Below, one piece after another: positions 16,690 through 24,906 of a stretch of 33,752 nt of DNA. The notes under the pieces were generated by a model. That model worked only from the letters and a program-made list of their open reading frames with translations, was not told the origin of the DNA and ran no database searches. A program made the translations under genes and the position numbers. This DNA comes from Bradyrhizobium sp. (GTDB taxonomy: Bacteria; Pseudomonadota; Alphaproteobacteria; Rhizobiales; Xanthobacteraceae). The stretch lies in the NCBI RefSeq assembly GCF_027451485.1, contig NZ_DAIDJE010000155.1, positions 1 through 33,752 on the forward strand, given 5' to 3'. Numbering within the stretch: the first letter of the stretch is position 1; each line of letters opens with the position of its first letter.

Positions 16690-17658
16690 ATGACGGCGAT
16701 GACTGACGATACCTTGCCGGTAACCCCGCGCACGATCCGCGACGAGATGATCGCTTTTGCGGTCATGACCTTGCTGTTGTTGATTGTGCCGCTGACCGAT
16801 CTTTATCCCTTCTTTGTGATGCAGGCGCTGTGTTTTGCGCTGCTGGCGTGCGCCTTCAATCTCCTGATCGGCTATGGTGGTCTCTTGTCGTTCGGCCACG
16901 CGATGTTCCTGGGAACAGGGGGGTATGTCACCGCGCATGCCGCGAAGGTATGGGGGCTGCCTCCAGAACTAGGCATTCTCGCCGGCGTGGCGGCTTCGGC
17001 TGCGCTTGGTGCGGTGACGGGTATCGTCGCGATCCGGCGCCAAGGCATTTATTTCGCCATGATTACGCTGGCGCTCTCGCAACTGATCTACTTTATCTAC
17101 CTGGAATCTCCGTTTACGCATGGCGAAGACGGCATCCAGGGCATCCCGCAGGGCCATTTGTTTGGAATTCTCGATCTCTCCAAATCGATAGTGCTTTATT
17201 ACGTCGTAGTCTTTAACTTCCTGCTCGGTTTTCTGATCATCTTTCGAGCTATCAACTCGCCTTTCGGCGAGGTGCTGAAATCGATCCGCGAGAACGAGCA
17301 GCGCGCGATTTCGCTCGGCTACAAGACCGATCAGTACAAGCTGCTTGCCTTTATCCTATCGGGCACGCTGGCCGGATTTGCCGGCTCGCTCAAGGTGTTT
17401 GTTGTTCAGAATGCCTCGCTGTCGGATGTCGAGGTGTCAATGTCCGGACTTATCGTGCTGATGACACTGGTCGGTGGGCTTGGCACGGTGTTTGGTCCCG
17501 TAATCGGCGCATTCATCATCGTGGCGACCCAGCAATATCTGGCCGGATTCGGATCGTGGGTAACCGTAATCCAGGGCTCGATCTTCGTGGCGTGCGTGCT
17601 GCTGTTTCGGCGCGGCATTGTAGGCGAAGTGGCCCATTATTTCCGGCGCTCGCTGTAA
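16690..17658 (+). CDS. livM: Branched-chain amino acid-type ABC transporter permease, LivM
   Basis: This 322-residue permease partner of LivH has about nine hydrophobic segments. Family stretches include LLIGYGGLLSFGHAMFLGTG (about 58-77), the cytoplasmic loop SPFGEVLKSIRENEQRAISLGY and the C-terminal GGLGTVFGPVIGAF. It follows livH by 5 bases and ends the operon. A second ATG three codons in is equally possible as the start. The gap after it (17659-17805) holds a candidate Pho box for the next operon. Confidence 0.93.
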   Translation: MTAMTDDTLPVTPRTIRDEMIAFAVMTLLLLIVPLTDLYPFFVMQALCFALLACAFNLLIGYGGLLSFGHAMFLGTGGYVTAHAAKVWGLPPELGILAGVAASAALGAVTGIVAIRRQGIYFAMITLALSQLIYFIYLESPFTHGEDGIQGIPQGHLFGILDLSKSIVLYYVVVFNFLLGFLIIFRAINSPFGEVLKSIRENEQRAISLGYKTDQYKLLAFILSGTLAGFAGSLKVFVVQNASLSDVEVSMSGLIVLMTLVGGLGTVFGPVIGAFIIVATQQYLAGFGSWVTVIQGSIFVACVLLFRRGIVGEVAHYFRRSL

Positions 17659-17747
17659 ATTGGGCGACTTGAACCCGATCGTTTCGGACCATAAAGCCGT
17701 GGATGAACCGCAGATTGGCCGCTGGGCCAACTTGCCGAAAATCCTGT

Positions 17748-17765
17748 ATGACATATTTGTGACGG
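17748..17765 (-). promoter_or_regulatory. Candidate Pho box upstream of the DUF47-pit operon
   Basis: Read on the minus strand the site is CCGTCAC-AAAT-ATGTCAT, two PhoB half-sites with the required 11-base period. It agrees at 15 of 18 positions with the rhizobial form CTGTCAT-AAAT-CTGTCAT. It ends about 40 bases before the DUF47 start and points away from the gene. In Sinorhizobium meliloti the matching orfA-pit operon is known to be repressed by PhoB. Confidence 0.55.
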
Positions 17766-17805
17766 ATCACTCCGGCCGGACCGTCCGGCGATTTTGGGCA
17801 TACCC

Positions 17806-18453
17806 ATGTTGATGCGGTGGTTTCGTGCACTCCTTCCCAAAGAGGAGCGCTTTTTCGATCTTTTCGCCAAGCACTCCCGAGCGGTCCAGCAGGGCGCGCT
17901 TGCGCTGCAAGGCATGCTGCAGGGCGGGGAGGAGACGCCGGTCTTCTGCCAACGCGTCAGCCAGTTCGAAAACGAGGCGGATAATATCACCCGTGAGGTG
18001 CTGACAGCGGTGCGACGCACGTTCATCACCCCGTTTGACCGCGGTGACATCAAGAACCTGATTACATCGATGGACGACGCCATAGACCAGATGCAGCAGA
18101 CTGCGAAGGCCGTCATGCTGTTCGAAGTCCGCAACTTCGAACCGCCGATGCGCGAAATGGGAACGCTTGTGGTGGAATGCTCAAACCTCGTCGGCCGCGC
18201 ATTGCCGTTGCTGCAATCGATCGGCAGCAACGTCTCGATGCTGACCGCAATTACCGAAGAGTTGACCAAACTCGAAGGGCGGGTTGACGATCTCCACGAC
18301 ATCGGGATGAAGGAATTGTTCCTCAAGCACCGTAACGCAAACGCAATGGATTTCATCGTCGGCGTGGAAATCTACGACCATCTTGAAAAGGTGGCCGATC
18401 GTTTTGACGACGTTGCGAATGAGATCAACAGCATCGTGATCGAACAGGTATAG
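17806..18453 (+). CDS. DUF47 family PhoU-like protein, pit accessory
   Basis: The 215-residue, largely alpha-helical protein matches DUF47 (PhoU-like), with the start LMRWFRALLPKEERFFDLFAKHS and the E/D-rich helices QFENEADNITREV and DLITSMDDAID-like segment (text NLITSMDDAID) that bind metal in PhoU relatives. Genes of this family commonly sit directly before pit and are thought to modulate Pit transport. The ATG at 17806 is preferred over an in-frame TTG at 17794; the ATG at 17812 is also possible. It ends 14 bases before pit. Confidence 0.9.
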   Translation: MLMRWFRALLPKEERFFDLFAKHSRAVQQGALALQGMLQGGEETPVFCQRVSQFENEADNITREVLTAVRRTFITPFDRGDIKNLITSMDDAIDQMQQTAKAVMLFEVRNFEPPMREMGTLVVECSNLVGRALPLLQSIGSNVSMLTAITEELTKLEGRVDDLHDIGMKELFLKHRNANAMDFIVGVEIYDHLEKVADRFDDVANEINSIVIEQV

Positions 18454-18467
18454 GGCGGGGCCATCAG

Positions 18468-19472
18468 GTGAACGCGGCGCTTGGTCTTCCGGTTCTGGTC
18501 GGGCTGATCGCGGTCGCGCTTTTGTTCGACTTCCTCAACGGACTGCATGACGCTGCCAATTCGATCGCAACGATCGTGTCGACCCGTGTCTTGCGGCCGC
18601 AATACGCCGTGTTCTGGGCGGCCTTTTTCAACTTTGTGGCCTTCACGGTGTTTGGGCTCAACGTGGCCCACACCATTGGTACCGGCATCATCGATCCCAA
18701 TGTCATCGACATATCCGTCATCTTTGCCGCGCTTATCGGCGCCATCGTCTGGAATCTCATTACCTGGGGTCTCGGCATTCCATCCTCCAGTTCGCATGCA
18801 CTGATTGGCGGGCTGGTTGGCGGAGGAATGGCGAAAGCCGGGCTTTCGGCGGCCGTCTGGAGCGGTCTGATCAAGACCTTGCTGGCGATCGTGTTGTCGC
18901 CGCTGGTCGGCTTTCTGCTGGCGCTGGCGCTGGTGGCGATCGTGTCATGGGCATCGGTCCGTTCGACGCCGTTTGCCGTTGATCGGGCCTTCCGGATTCT
19001 CCAGTTTGCCTCGGCTTCGCTCTACTCGCTCGGCCATGGCGGCAATGATGCGCAAAAGACGATGGGCATCATCGCAGTCCTCCTGTTTTCACAAGGTCGG
19101 CTCGGCTCTCATTTTTACGTCCCGTTTTGGGTGGTGCTGGCCTGCCAGGCGGCGATGGCGCTGGGAACGCTGATGGGCGGCTGGCGGATCGTCCGCACAA
19201 TGGGCCTGCGAATTACCAAGCTGACGCCGATGCAGGGTTTTTGTGCCGAGATCGGCGGCGCGGCGACGCTGTTCCTCGCTACGTTTTTCGGGGTTCCCGT
19301 ATCGACGACCCACACCATCACCGGCGCCATTGTCGGCGTCGGTGCCGCGCGGCGACTCTCGGCCGTTCGGTGGAACGTGGCGAGTTCGATCGTCTACGCA
19401 TGGATCATCACCATCCCGGCCGCCGGCGGCATCGCCGCCGTCGCCTATTGGTTAGTTCTGCTGCTGCGTTAA
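18468..19472 (+). CDS. pit: Inorganic phosphate transporter, Pit family
   Basis: This 334-residue membrane protein of the PiT family imports phosphate, probably as a metal-phosphate complex driven by protons. The duplicated family signature is clear: NGLHDAANSIAT (24-35) and SLGHGGNDAQKTMG (187-200), each followed by a serine-rich loop or helix (PSSSSHALIGG at 106-116 and PVSTTHTITGAI later). About ten hydrophobic segments are present. The start is a GTG at 18468, 14 bases after the DUF47 stop. Being low-affinity, it would be expected to be active when phosphate is plentiful. Confidence 0.93.
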   Translation: MNAALGLPVLVGLIAVALLFDFLNGLHDAANSIATIVSTRVLRPQYAVFWAAFFNFVAFTVFGLNVAHTIGTGIIDPNVIDISVIFAALIGAIVWNLITWGLGIPSSSSHALIGGLVGGGMAKAGLSAAVWSGLIKTLLAIVLSPLVGFLLALALVAIVSWASVRSTPFAVDRAFRILQFASASLYSLGHGGNDAQKTMGIIAVLLFSQGRLGSHFYVPFWVVLACQAAMALGTLMGGWRIVRTMGLRITKLTPMQGFCAEIGGAATLFLATFFGVPVSTTHTITGAIVGVGAARRLSAVRWNVASSIVYAWIITIPAAGGIAAVAYWLVLLLR

Positions 19473-19570
19473 TCCGTCGGCCCGGCGCTGGAGTTGGCCG
19501 GCCCATTTCCTATATGCATCGGCGTATCCTTCTTGATCTGGCCGGTTTTCCCTGCCAAACGCATCGCCTC

Positions 19571-21184
19571 ATGTCCGATCTTGTCCTCAGTAACGATTCC
19601 CTGTCGCCGCTCGCTTACGAAGTGGCGCGCCGGCGTACTTTTGCGATTATTTCGCATCCGGACGCCGGCAAGACCACGCTGACCGAAAAGCTCCTGCTGT
19701 TCGGCGGCGCGATCAATCTTGCAGGGCAGGTCAAGGCCAAGGGCGAACGGCGCAATACCCGCTCCGACTGGATGAAGATCGAACGCGAGCGCGGCATCTC
19801 TGTCGTGACCTCCGTGATGACATTCGAATTCGATGGTCTGGTTTTCAACCTTCTGGACACGCCCGGCCACGAGGATTTCTCCGAAGATACTTATCGTACG
19901 CTGACCGCGGTCGATTCCGCCGTCATGGTCATCGATGCCGCCAAGGGTATCGAAGCGCGCACGCGCAAGCTGTTTGAGGTTTGCCGCCTTCGGGATATTC
20001 CCATCATCACGTTCATCAACAAGATGGATCGAGATAGCCGCGACACGTTCGAACTGCTGGACGAGATCGAGAAGACGCTGGCGCTCGACACCACCCCCAT
20101 GACCTGGCCCGTTGGCCGCGGCCGCGACTTTCTCGGCACCTATGATATCGCCACTGGCGGCGTGCGTCTGCTGGAGGGCGGCGGCGCCAAGACCGGTGCG
20201 GCGCTTCAGATCGATATTGGGGACCTGGCGGGGCGCAATCCGAATCTCGATGTCGCCGAGATCAAGGAAGAATTGGCGCTCGTCTCGGAAGCCTGCAAAC
20301 CGTTCGAGATCGAGGCGTTTCGCGAAGGCCATCTCACACCGGTCTACTTCGGCAGTGCGTTGCGCAACTTTGGCGTCGGCGATCTGCTCGAAGGTTTGGG
20401 GCGCTTCGCGCCGCCCCCGCGCGCGCAGGAAAGCAACCTGCGCAAGGTTGAAGCATCCGAGCCGCGGATGAGTGCCTTCGTGTTCAAGATCCAGGCCAAT
20501 ATGGATCCCAATCACCGCGACCGCATCGCGTTCGCGCGTCTGTGCTCGGGAAAGCTGACGCGAGGCATGAAGGCAAAACTGGTGCGCACCGGCAAGACGA
20601 TGCCATTGTCGAGCCCGCAATTCTTCTTTGCCCAGGACCGCTCGGTAGCCGACGAGGCCTTTGCCGGCGACGTAGTCGGCATCCCCAATCACGGAGCTCT
20701 TCGCATCGGCGATACGTTGACCGAGGGTGAGGACATCACTTTCGTCGGTGTGCCGAGCTTTGCGCCGGAAATTGTGCGTCGCGTGCGGCTCACCGACGCG
20801 ATGAAGGCCAAGAAGCTCAAGGAAGCCTTGCAGCAGATGTCGGAGGAAGGCGTCGTTCAGGTGTTTCGGCCGCGCGACGGTGCGCCGGCGCTGGTCGGTG
20901 TGGTCGGGCCGCTGCAACTTGATGTGCTGAAGGCGCGGCTGGAGGCGGAATATGCGCTGCCGGTCGAATTCGAGGTCTCCGAATTCCAACTGGCGCGCTG
21001 GATTTCGTCCGATGACCGCAAGAAGCTCGATGCGTTCATTGCCGCCAACGGGTCCGGCGTTGCCGACGATGTCGATGGCGATCCGGTGTTTCTGGCCAAG
21101 AACGAATTCTATCTCGGCTACACCAAGGAGCGTGCGGACGGCATCGAATTCTTAAGCGTCAAGGACGTGAAGAAGAAGGCATAG
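19571..21184 (+). CDS. prfC: Peptide chain release factor 3
   Basis: The 537-residue translational GTPase removes RF1/RF2 from the ribosome after peptide release. G motifs are in order: G1 SHPDAGKT (28-35), G2 near GISVVTSVM, G3 DTPGHEDF and G4 NKMDRD. The later FRPRDGAPALVGVVGPLQLDV stretch belongs to the RF3-specific C-terminal domain. The length fits the family. The ATG at 19571 gives the usual N terminus; an ATG at 19514 is also in frame, but neither has a good ribosome binding site. It follows pit by 98 bases. Confidence 0.95.
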   Translation: MSDLVLSNDSLSPLAYEVARRRTFAIISHPDAGKTTLTEKLLLFGGAINLAGQVKAKGERRNTRSDWMKIERERGISVVTSVMTFEFDGLVFNLLDTPGHEDFSEDTYRTLTAVDSAVMVIDAAKGIEARTRKLFEVCRLRDIPIITFINKMDRDSRDTFELLDEIEKTLALDTTPMTWPVGRGRDFLGTYDIATGGVRLLEGGGAKTGAALQIDIGDLAGRNPNLDVAEIKEELALVSEACKPFEIEAFREGHLTPVYFGSALRNFGVGDLLEGLGRFAPPPRAQESNLRKVEASEPRMSAFVFKIQANMDPNHRDRIAFARLCSGKLTRGMKAKLVRTGKTMPLSSPQFFFAQDRSVADEAFAGDVVGIPNHGALRIGDTLTEGEDITFVGVPSFAPEIVRRVRLTDAMKAKKLKEALQQMSEEGVVQVFRPRDGAPALVGVVGPLQLDVLKARLEAEYALPVEFEVSEFQLARWISSDDRKKLDAFIAANGSGVADDVDGDPVFLAKNEFYLGYTKERADGIEFLSVKDVKKKA

Positions 21185-21294
21185 CCTTAGGCTACACGCG
21201 AGGATGTGAACGCACCAGGTACGGCAATCACGACCTTTCCGCTTGGTCCAGCGTTGTGTTTTGCTTCCGCAGGCCGCTGCTTCCGAGGGCCGAT

Positions 21295-21897
21295 ATGCTC
21301 CGTCGCATCGCCGTTTTTTGCGTGCTTGCCGCCGGATTGGCTGTCGCGGGAAGCGCCGGCGCCCGGCAGCGGCACCATATCAATGCGGCTCCGTTTTCTC
21401 ACGAGCCTTGCAGCGTTCTGTCCCACCACCCGTGCACGCCGTCTTTCTGCAGCGTGCTTCACCGCGGTCCCTGTATTCCCGAGATTGACTATCCCTATGG
21501 CGAGAACCTCCAACTGACAGTTGAGAGCAAGCCGCCGATGGTTGACGCCCCGAAATATCAAAGGCCTGACCATGACCTCGAGAGTATCGGCGATCTTTTT
21601 GCGGCGCTGCGTTCCTGCTGGACGCCACCGCCAGCGGAGGCGTCCAAAGAGGGCATGCAGATGACCGTGCGGTTCAGTTTCAAGCGATCAGGCGATCTGA
21701 TCGGCCGTCCGCGGATGACCTTTGCCACCGCGGGCACGCCCGCCGATGTTCGCAAGAGCTACCTCAAGGCGATCAACGACTCCATTGAGGCCTGCGTGCC
21801 CCTCAAATTCTCCAGCGCCCTCGGGGGAGCCGTGGCCGGGCGGCCGATCGCCATCCGGTACATCGACAACCGGGACATCGACAAGGCTGCGCCCTAG
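21295..21897 (+). CDS. Secreted cysteine-rich protein with a TolA/TonB-C-like domain
   Basis: This 200-residue protein has a signal peptide (LRRIAVFCVLAAGLAVAGSAGA) and no other membrane segment, so it should be periplasmic. Residues 38-60 hold four cysteines in short repeats (EPC, HPC, FC, GPC). Residues about 95-192 resemble the TolA/TonB C-terminal domain: a helix with a central CW, the strand QMTVRFSFKRSGDLIGRPRM, the helix YLKAINDSIEACVPL and a last strand IAIRYIDNR. Cys108 and Cys167 could form the TolA-type disulfide. GAGGG precedes the ATG at 21295. No named function is known to me. Confidence 0.75.
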   Translation: MLRRIAVFCVLAAGLAVAGSAGARQRHHINAAPFSHEPCSVLSHHPCTPSFCSVLHRGPCIPEIDYPYGENLQLTVESKPPMVDAPKYQRPDHDLESIGDLFAALRSCWTPPPAEASKEGMQMTVRFSFKRSGDLIGRPRMTFATAGTPADVRKSYLKAINDSIEACVPLKFSSALGGAVAGRPIAIRYIDNRDIDKAAP

Positions 21898-21987
21898 CCG
21901 GCGCGCCAAGGACGCTCAATCTGGCGCATTGCCGTTTCGGGCCTGAACGTGTAGGCGATGCTCCAGACATCTGCGGAGGGAGCGAGC

Positions 21988-22590
21988 ATGGGACTTGCGG
22001 TGATGATTCTGGGCCTCGCCCTTTTTCTCGGCATGCATACCTTGCCCACCCAACGCAGGCTCCGCACACGTACCGTCGCCGCGCTGGGCGAGGGGGGCTA
22101 CAAGGTCGCTTTCTCGTTGGTATCGCTGCTCGGGATTGTGCTGATCGCCTGGGGCTTTGCGCATTACCGCGCGGCGGGAATGATTGATGTCTGGGAAAGG
22201 TCAGTCTCTCCGAAAACACTGCTCATTCTCAAGCACATTACCGTTGGCCTGATGCTGCCTGCGGTCATCCTGGTAGTAGCCGCTTATCTCCGCGGGCATA
22301 TATACAAGGCGGTCAAGCACCCGATGCTGGCGGGCGTCAAATTGTGGGCGGCCGCGCACCTGTTGGCCAATGGTGATCTCGGCTCGATCATCCTGTTCGG
22401 CTCATTTCTGGCTTGGGCGGTATTCGACAGGATCTCGCTGAAACGCCGCGCTGACGCCGGAGGGCCGCCGATTCCGGTCGGCGGTTGGGGCAACGACATG
22501 ATCGCGGTTGCGGTCGGCATCGTCGCCTATCTCGCGCTGGCTTTTGCGTTCCACCCCGTCGTGATCGGCGTTCCCGTCGTAGGAGTTTAA
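21988..22590 (+). CDS. nnrU: NnrU family membrane protein
   Basis: The 200-residue protein has about five or six hydrophobic segments and matches NnrU: LGMHTLP with its conserved His near the N terminus, the AWGFAHYR segment, [21 protein letters not shown] (about 112-132) and a late [13 protein letters not shown]. NnrU was first linked to nitric oxide and nitrite reductase expression in Rhodobacter, but its biochemical role is unclear and many family members occur outside denitrification loci, as here. GGAGGG at about 21975 supports the ATG at 21988. The stop lies 2 bases before panB. Confidence 0.88.
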   Translation: MGLAVMILGLALFLGMHTLPTQRRLRTRTVAALGEGGYKVAFSLVSLLGIVLIAWGFAHYRAAGMIDVWERSVSPKTLLILKHITVGLMLPAVILVVAAYLRGHIYKAVKHPMLAGVKLWAAAHLLANGDLGSIILFGSFLAWAVFDRISLKRRADAGGPPIPVGGWGNDMIAVAVGIVAYLALAFAFHPVVIGVPVVGV

Positions 22591-22592
22591 GC

Positions 22593-23417
22593 ATGTCAGT
22601 TCAAGCAGCGGTCAAGCGCAAGACGGCACCCGAAATCCGCTCACGCAAGAATGGCGAGCCGATCGTGATGCTGACCTCCTATCATGCCCATACGGCAGCC
22701 CTGGTCGACCGCTATTGTGATGTCATCCTGGTCGGCGATTCCCTCGGCAACGTCATGCATGGGCTCGAAACCACCATCCCGGTCACGCTGGACATGATGA
22801 TCCTCCAGGGCCGCGCCGTGATGCGCGGCTCGCAGCACGCGCTTGTTGTCGTCGACATGCCTTTCGGGTCCTACGAGGCTTCAAAAGAGCAGGCCTTTCA
22901 TTCAGCCGTCCGAGTTCTGAAGGAGACGCATTGTGGTGCGATCAAGCTCGAGGGCGGCGTACGGATGGCCGAAACGATCGCCTTTCTGGTCGAACGCGGC
23001 ATACCCGTCATGGGTCACATCGGCTTGACGCCGCAGTCGATCAATACGCTCGGTTCGTTCCGTGCCCAGGGGCGCGAGGAAGGAAGCTGGGCGCCGATTG
23101 AAAACGATGCCGTTGCGGTCGCGCAAGCCGGCGCTTTCTCAGTTGTGGTTGAGGCGGTCGCCGAACCTCTTGCCCGCAAGATCACCGAGACGATCGACGT
23201 TCCGACCATCGGCATCGGCGCAAGCGCCGCCTGCGACGGTCAGGTTCTGGTCCTGGAGGATATGCTCGGATTATCGCCACGAGCCCCGAAATTTGTCCGC
23301 CGCTATGGCAATCTCGGCCCGATGATCGAGGCTGCCATCCAGGGTTATGCGGCCGATGTTCGCTCGCGGGCCTTTCCGGGGCCCGAACATGTCTACGGCA
23401 TGAAGGCGAAGGCGTAA
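22593..23417 (+). CDS. panB: 3-methyl-2-oxobutanoate hydroxymethyltransferase
   Basis: This 274-residue TIM-barrel enzyme makes ketopantoate from alpha-ketoisovalerate and methylenetetrahydrofolate in pantothenate and CoA synthesis. Metal ligands are in place: Asp49 in VGDSLGNV, Asp88 in VVDMPFGSY and Glu120 in IKLEGG, and the catalytic glutamate lies in [19 protein letters not shown] is also typical. The Shine-Dalgarno TAGGAG lies within the last codons of nnrU, so the two genes are co-transcribed. No panC is next to it in this window. Confidence 0.95.
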   Translation: MSVQAAVKRKTAPEIRSRKNGEPIVMLTSYHAHTAALVDRYCDVILVGDSLGNVMHGLETTIPVTLDMMILQGRAVMRGSQHALVVVDMPFGSYEASKEQAFHSAVRVLKETHCGAIKLEGGVRMAETIAFLVERGIPVMGHIGLTPQSINTLGSFRAQGREEGSWAPIENDAVAVAQAGAFSVVVEAVAEPLARKITETIDVPTIGIGASAACDGQVLVLEDMLGLSPRAPKFVRRYGNLGPMIEAAIQGYAADVRSRAFPGPEHVYGMKAKA

Positions 23418-23543
23418 GCGGCAGGGAGACCGGCCGGTGGATATCTGTCGCGCCAAAGTGCCTCCTAACGGCTTCAGGGGCTGGCTTTGCCTTGCCACCG
23501 CCATATCGCTAGGGTAACGCCACCGCCACCAAGGGACAGATTC

Positions 23544-23594
23544 ATGGCTTCGGCTGGTTCCGGGCATGGTCAGTCGGGGATGGGATTTCTATAA
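23544..23594 (+). CDS. 16-codon leader ORF abutting the YfgM-like start
   Basis: A tiny ORF (MASAGSGHGQSGMGFL) starts with ATG 7 bases after a good AAGGGA Shine-Dalgarno (23531-23536). It ends in TAA at 23592-23594, directly followed by the GTG start of the next gene in the same frame. The downstream GTG has no clear ribosome binding site of its own, so terminating ribosomes could restart there. It may be a leader peptide or the remnant of a longer N terminus cut by a stop codon. Confidence 0.45.
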   Translation: MASAGSGHGQSGMGFL

Positions 23595-24248
23595 GTGTCT
23601 GAATTATTTGATGAAGTCGACGAGGAAGTCCGTCGGGAGCAGCTTAAGAGGCTGTGGGACCGGTATTCGCTCTATATCATTGCCGCCGCAATATTGATCG
23701 TGGCCGCAGTCGGCGCATGGCGCGGCTATCAATATCTGCAATCTCAAAAGGCAGCCGAAGCCGGTAAAGCCTTCGACGCGGCGGTCCAGCTCTCCGAACA
23801 GAACAAGCACGCGGAGGCCGAAGCGGCTTTCGACAAGCTGGCCGCAACCGCTCCGGCTGGATACCGTATGCTGGCGCGCCTGCGTGCGGCTGCCGAGGTC
23901 GCGGCCCGCGATCCCAAGGGCGGTGCCAAACTGTACGACGAGATTGCGGCTGATTCCACGATGGGGACGATCGCGCGCGACTTGGCGCGGGTCCGCGCCG
24001 GGGCACTTCTGGTGGACTCGGAAAGCTATCAGAACATGCTGCAACGGCTGGAAACCTCCACCAAGCCTGAGGCGACCTTTCGCCATACCGCGCGCGAACT
24101 GCTGGCCTTCTCGGCATGGCACGCCAATGACACCGCCGCAGCCCGGCAATGGCTTGACATGATCGCAAGCGATGGCGAGACGCCTTCAGCGATGCGTTCG
24201 AGGGCGGAAGCCCTCCAGGCGCTGCTTCCGCCGGTTGCCAAGAGCTGA
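23595..24248 (+). CDS. YfgM-like tetratricopeptide membrane protein
   Basis: The 217-residue protein has a short acidic and basic N-terminal segment, one membrane helix at about residues 25-46, then a periplasmic domain with TPR-like helices (residues about 50-210). This layout matches YfgM, the periplasmic chaperone linked to SecYEG in E. coli. Synteny with der two genes downstream supports it, as in the enterobacterial yfgM-bamB-der cluster. The start is a GTG preceded directly by the stop of the 16-codon ORF. Confidence 0.85.
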   Translation: MSELFDEVDEEVRREQLKRLWDRYSLYIIAAAILIVAAVGAWRGYQYLQSQKAAEAGKAFDAAVQLSEQNKHAEAEAAFDKLAATAPAGYRMLARLRAAAEVAARDPKGGAKLYDEIAADSTMGTIARDLARVRAGALLVDSESYQNMLQRLETSTKPEATFRHTARELLAFSAWHANDTAAARQWLDMIASDGETPSAMRSRAEALQALLPPVAKS

Positions 24249-24267
24249 CGACAGGAAAAACGTGGCC

Positions 24268-24819
24268 ATGCGTCGCCTGCAACGTCTGATCGCCGCTTCC
24301 GTTCTTGTCGCGCTGTCCGGCGCGATTGCCGGCTGTTCGAGCAGCGCCACGAGCTTCGATCCGATGGATTGGCTCGATTGGCTCGACACCAAGAAGAAGC
24401 TTCAGGGGGATCGCAAACCGGTATTTCCGGACGGCGTGCCCGGTCTCGAAGAGGGCGTCCCGAAATCGCTCTACAAGGGAGCGCAGGAACAGGCCGATGC
24501 TGATGCGGCAGCGGCTGCAGCGGCGACGGCTGCCCCGCCGTCTCCGCCTCCGGAGACTACCAAGCCGAAAAAGACGGCAAGGAAAAAGCAGCCCGCGCCT
24601 GCAACCGCGAGCTCTGATCCTGCGGCCCCGTCGGAAGACGGCACGGCGGCGCCGCCAGCCCACAAGAAGAAAGTTGCGCGGCACCGCACAACCACACCGC
24701 CCGATCAGCCGGCCGAGACGCAGCAATCGGCGGCGCAGCCGCCGCAATCGGCGCCGGCAGCCCAGCAGTCGGCCGCGCCATTCCCCGCACCGCTACCGGG
24801 CGGCACGTTTACGCGCTAA
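24268..24819 (+). CDS. Proline/alanine-rich lipoprotein in the bamB position
   Basis: This 183-residue protein starts with a lipoprotein signal (basic RRLQR, hydrophobic core, lipobox SGAIAGC with Cys at about residue 23), so it should be membrane-anchored. Residues about 28-70 are compact (MDWLDWLDTKKKL, RKPVFPDGVPGLEEGVPKSLYKG). The remainder is low-complexity Ala/Pro/Lys/Gln and probably disordered. A GTG at 24262 is 5 bases from AGGA and is an equally plausible start. The gene sits between the YfgM-like gene and der, where many proteobacteria carry the beta-propeller BamB. It has no propeller repeats. Function unknown. Confidence 0.75.
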   Translation: MRRLQRLIAASVLVALSGAIAGCSSSATSFDPMDWLDWLDTKKKLQGDRKPVFPDGVPGLEEGVPKSLYKGAQEQADADAAAAAAATAAPPSPPPETTKPKKTARKKQPAPATASSDPAAPSEDGTAAPPAHKKKVARHRTTTPPDQPAETQQSAAQPPQSAPAAQQSAAPFPAPLPGGTFTR

Positions 24820-24906
24820 AGCTGGGGCGCGGCAGCAGGCCGGGATCGGTCCCGCTGGGTGCGCAAAACATACTTTCCCTCGAATTTCCCGGGCTGCGGA
24901 TCTATT

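Noticed and set aside
19469..20989. Long minus-strand ORF opposite prfC (506 codons)
   Set aside because: prfC has all GTPase motifs in the plus frame; the antisense translation shows no domain.
23429..23445. ACCGGCCGGT palindrome after panB as a regulatory site
   Set aside because: A 10-bp GC palindrome is expected by chance at this base composition and no second element accompanies it.
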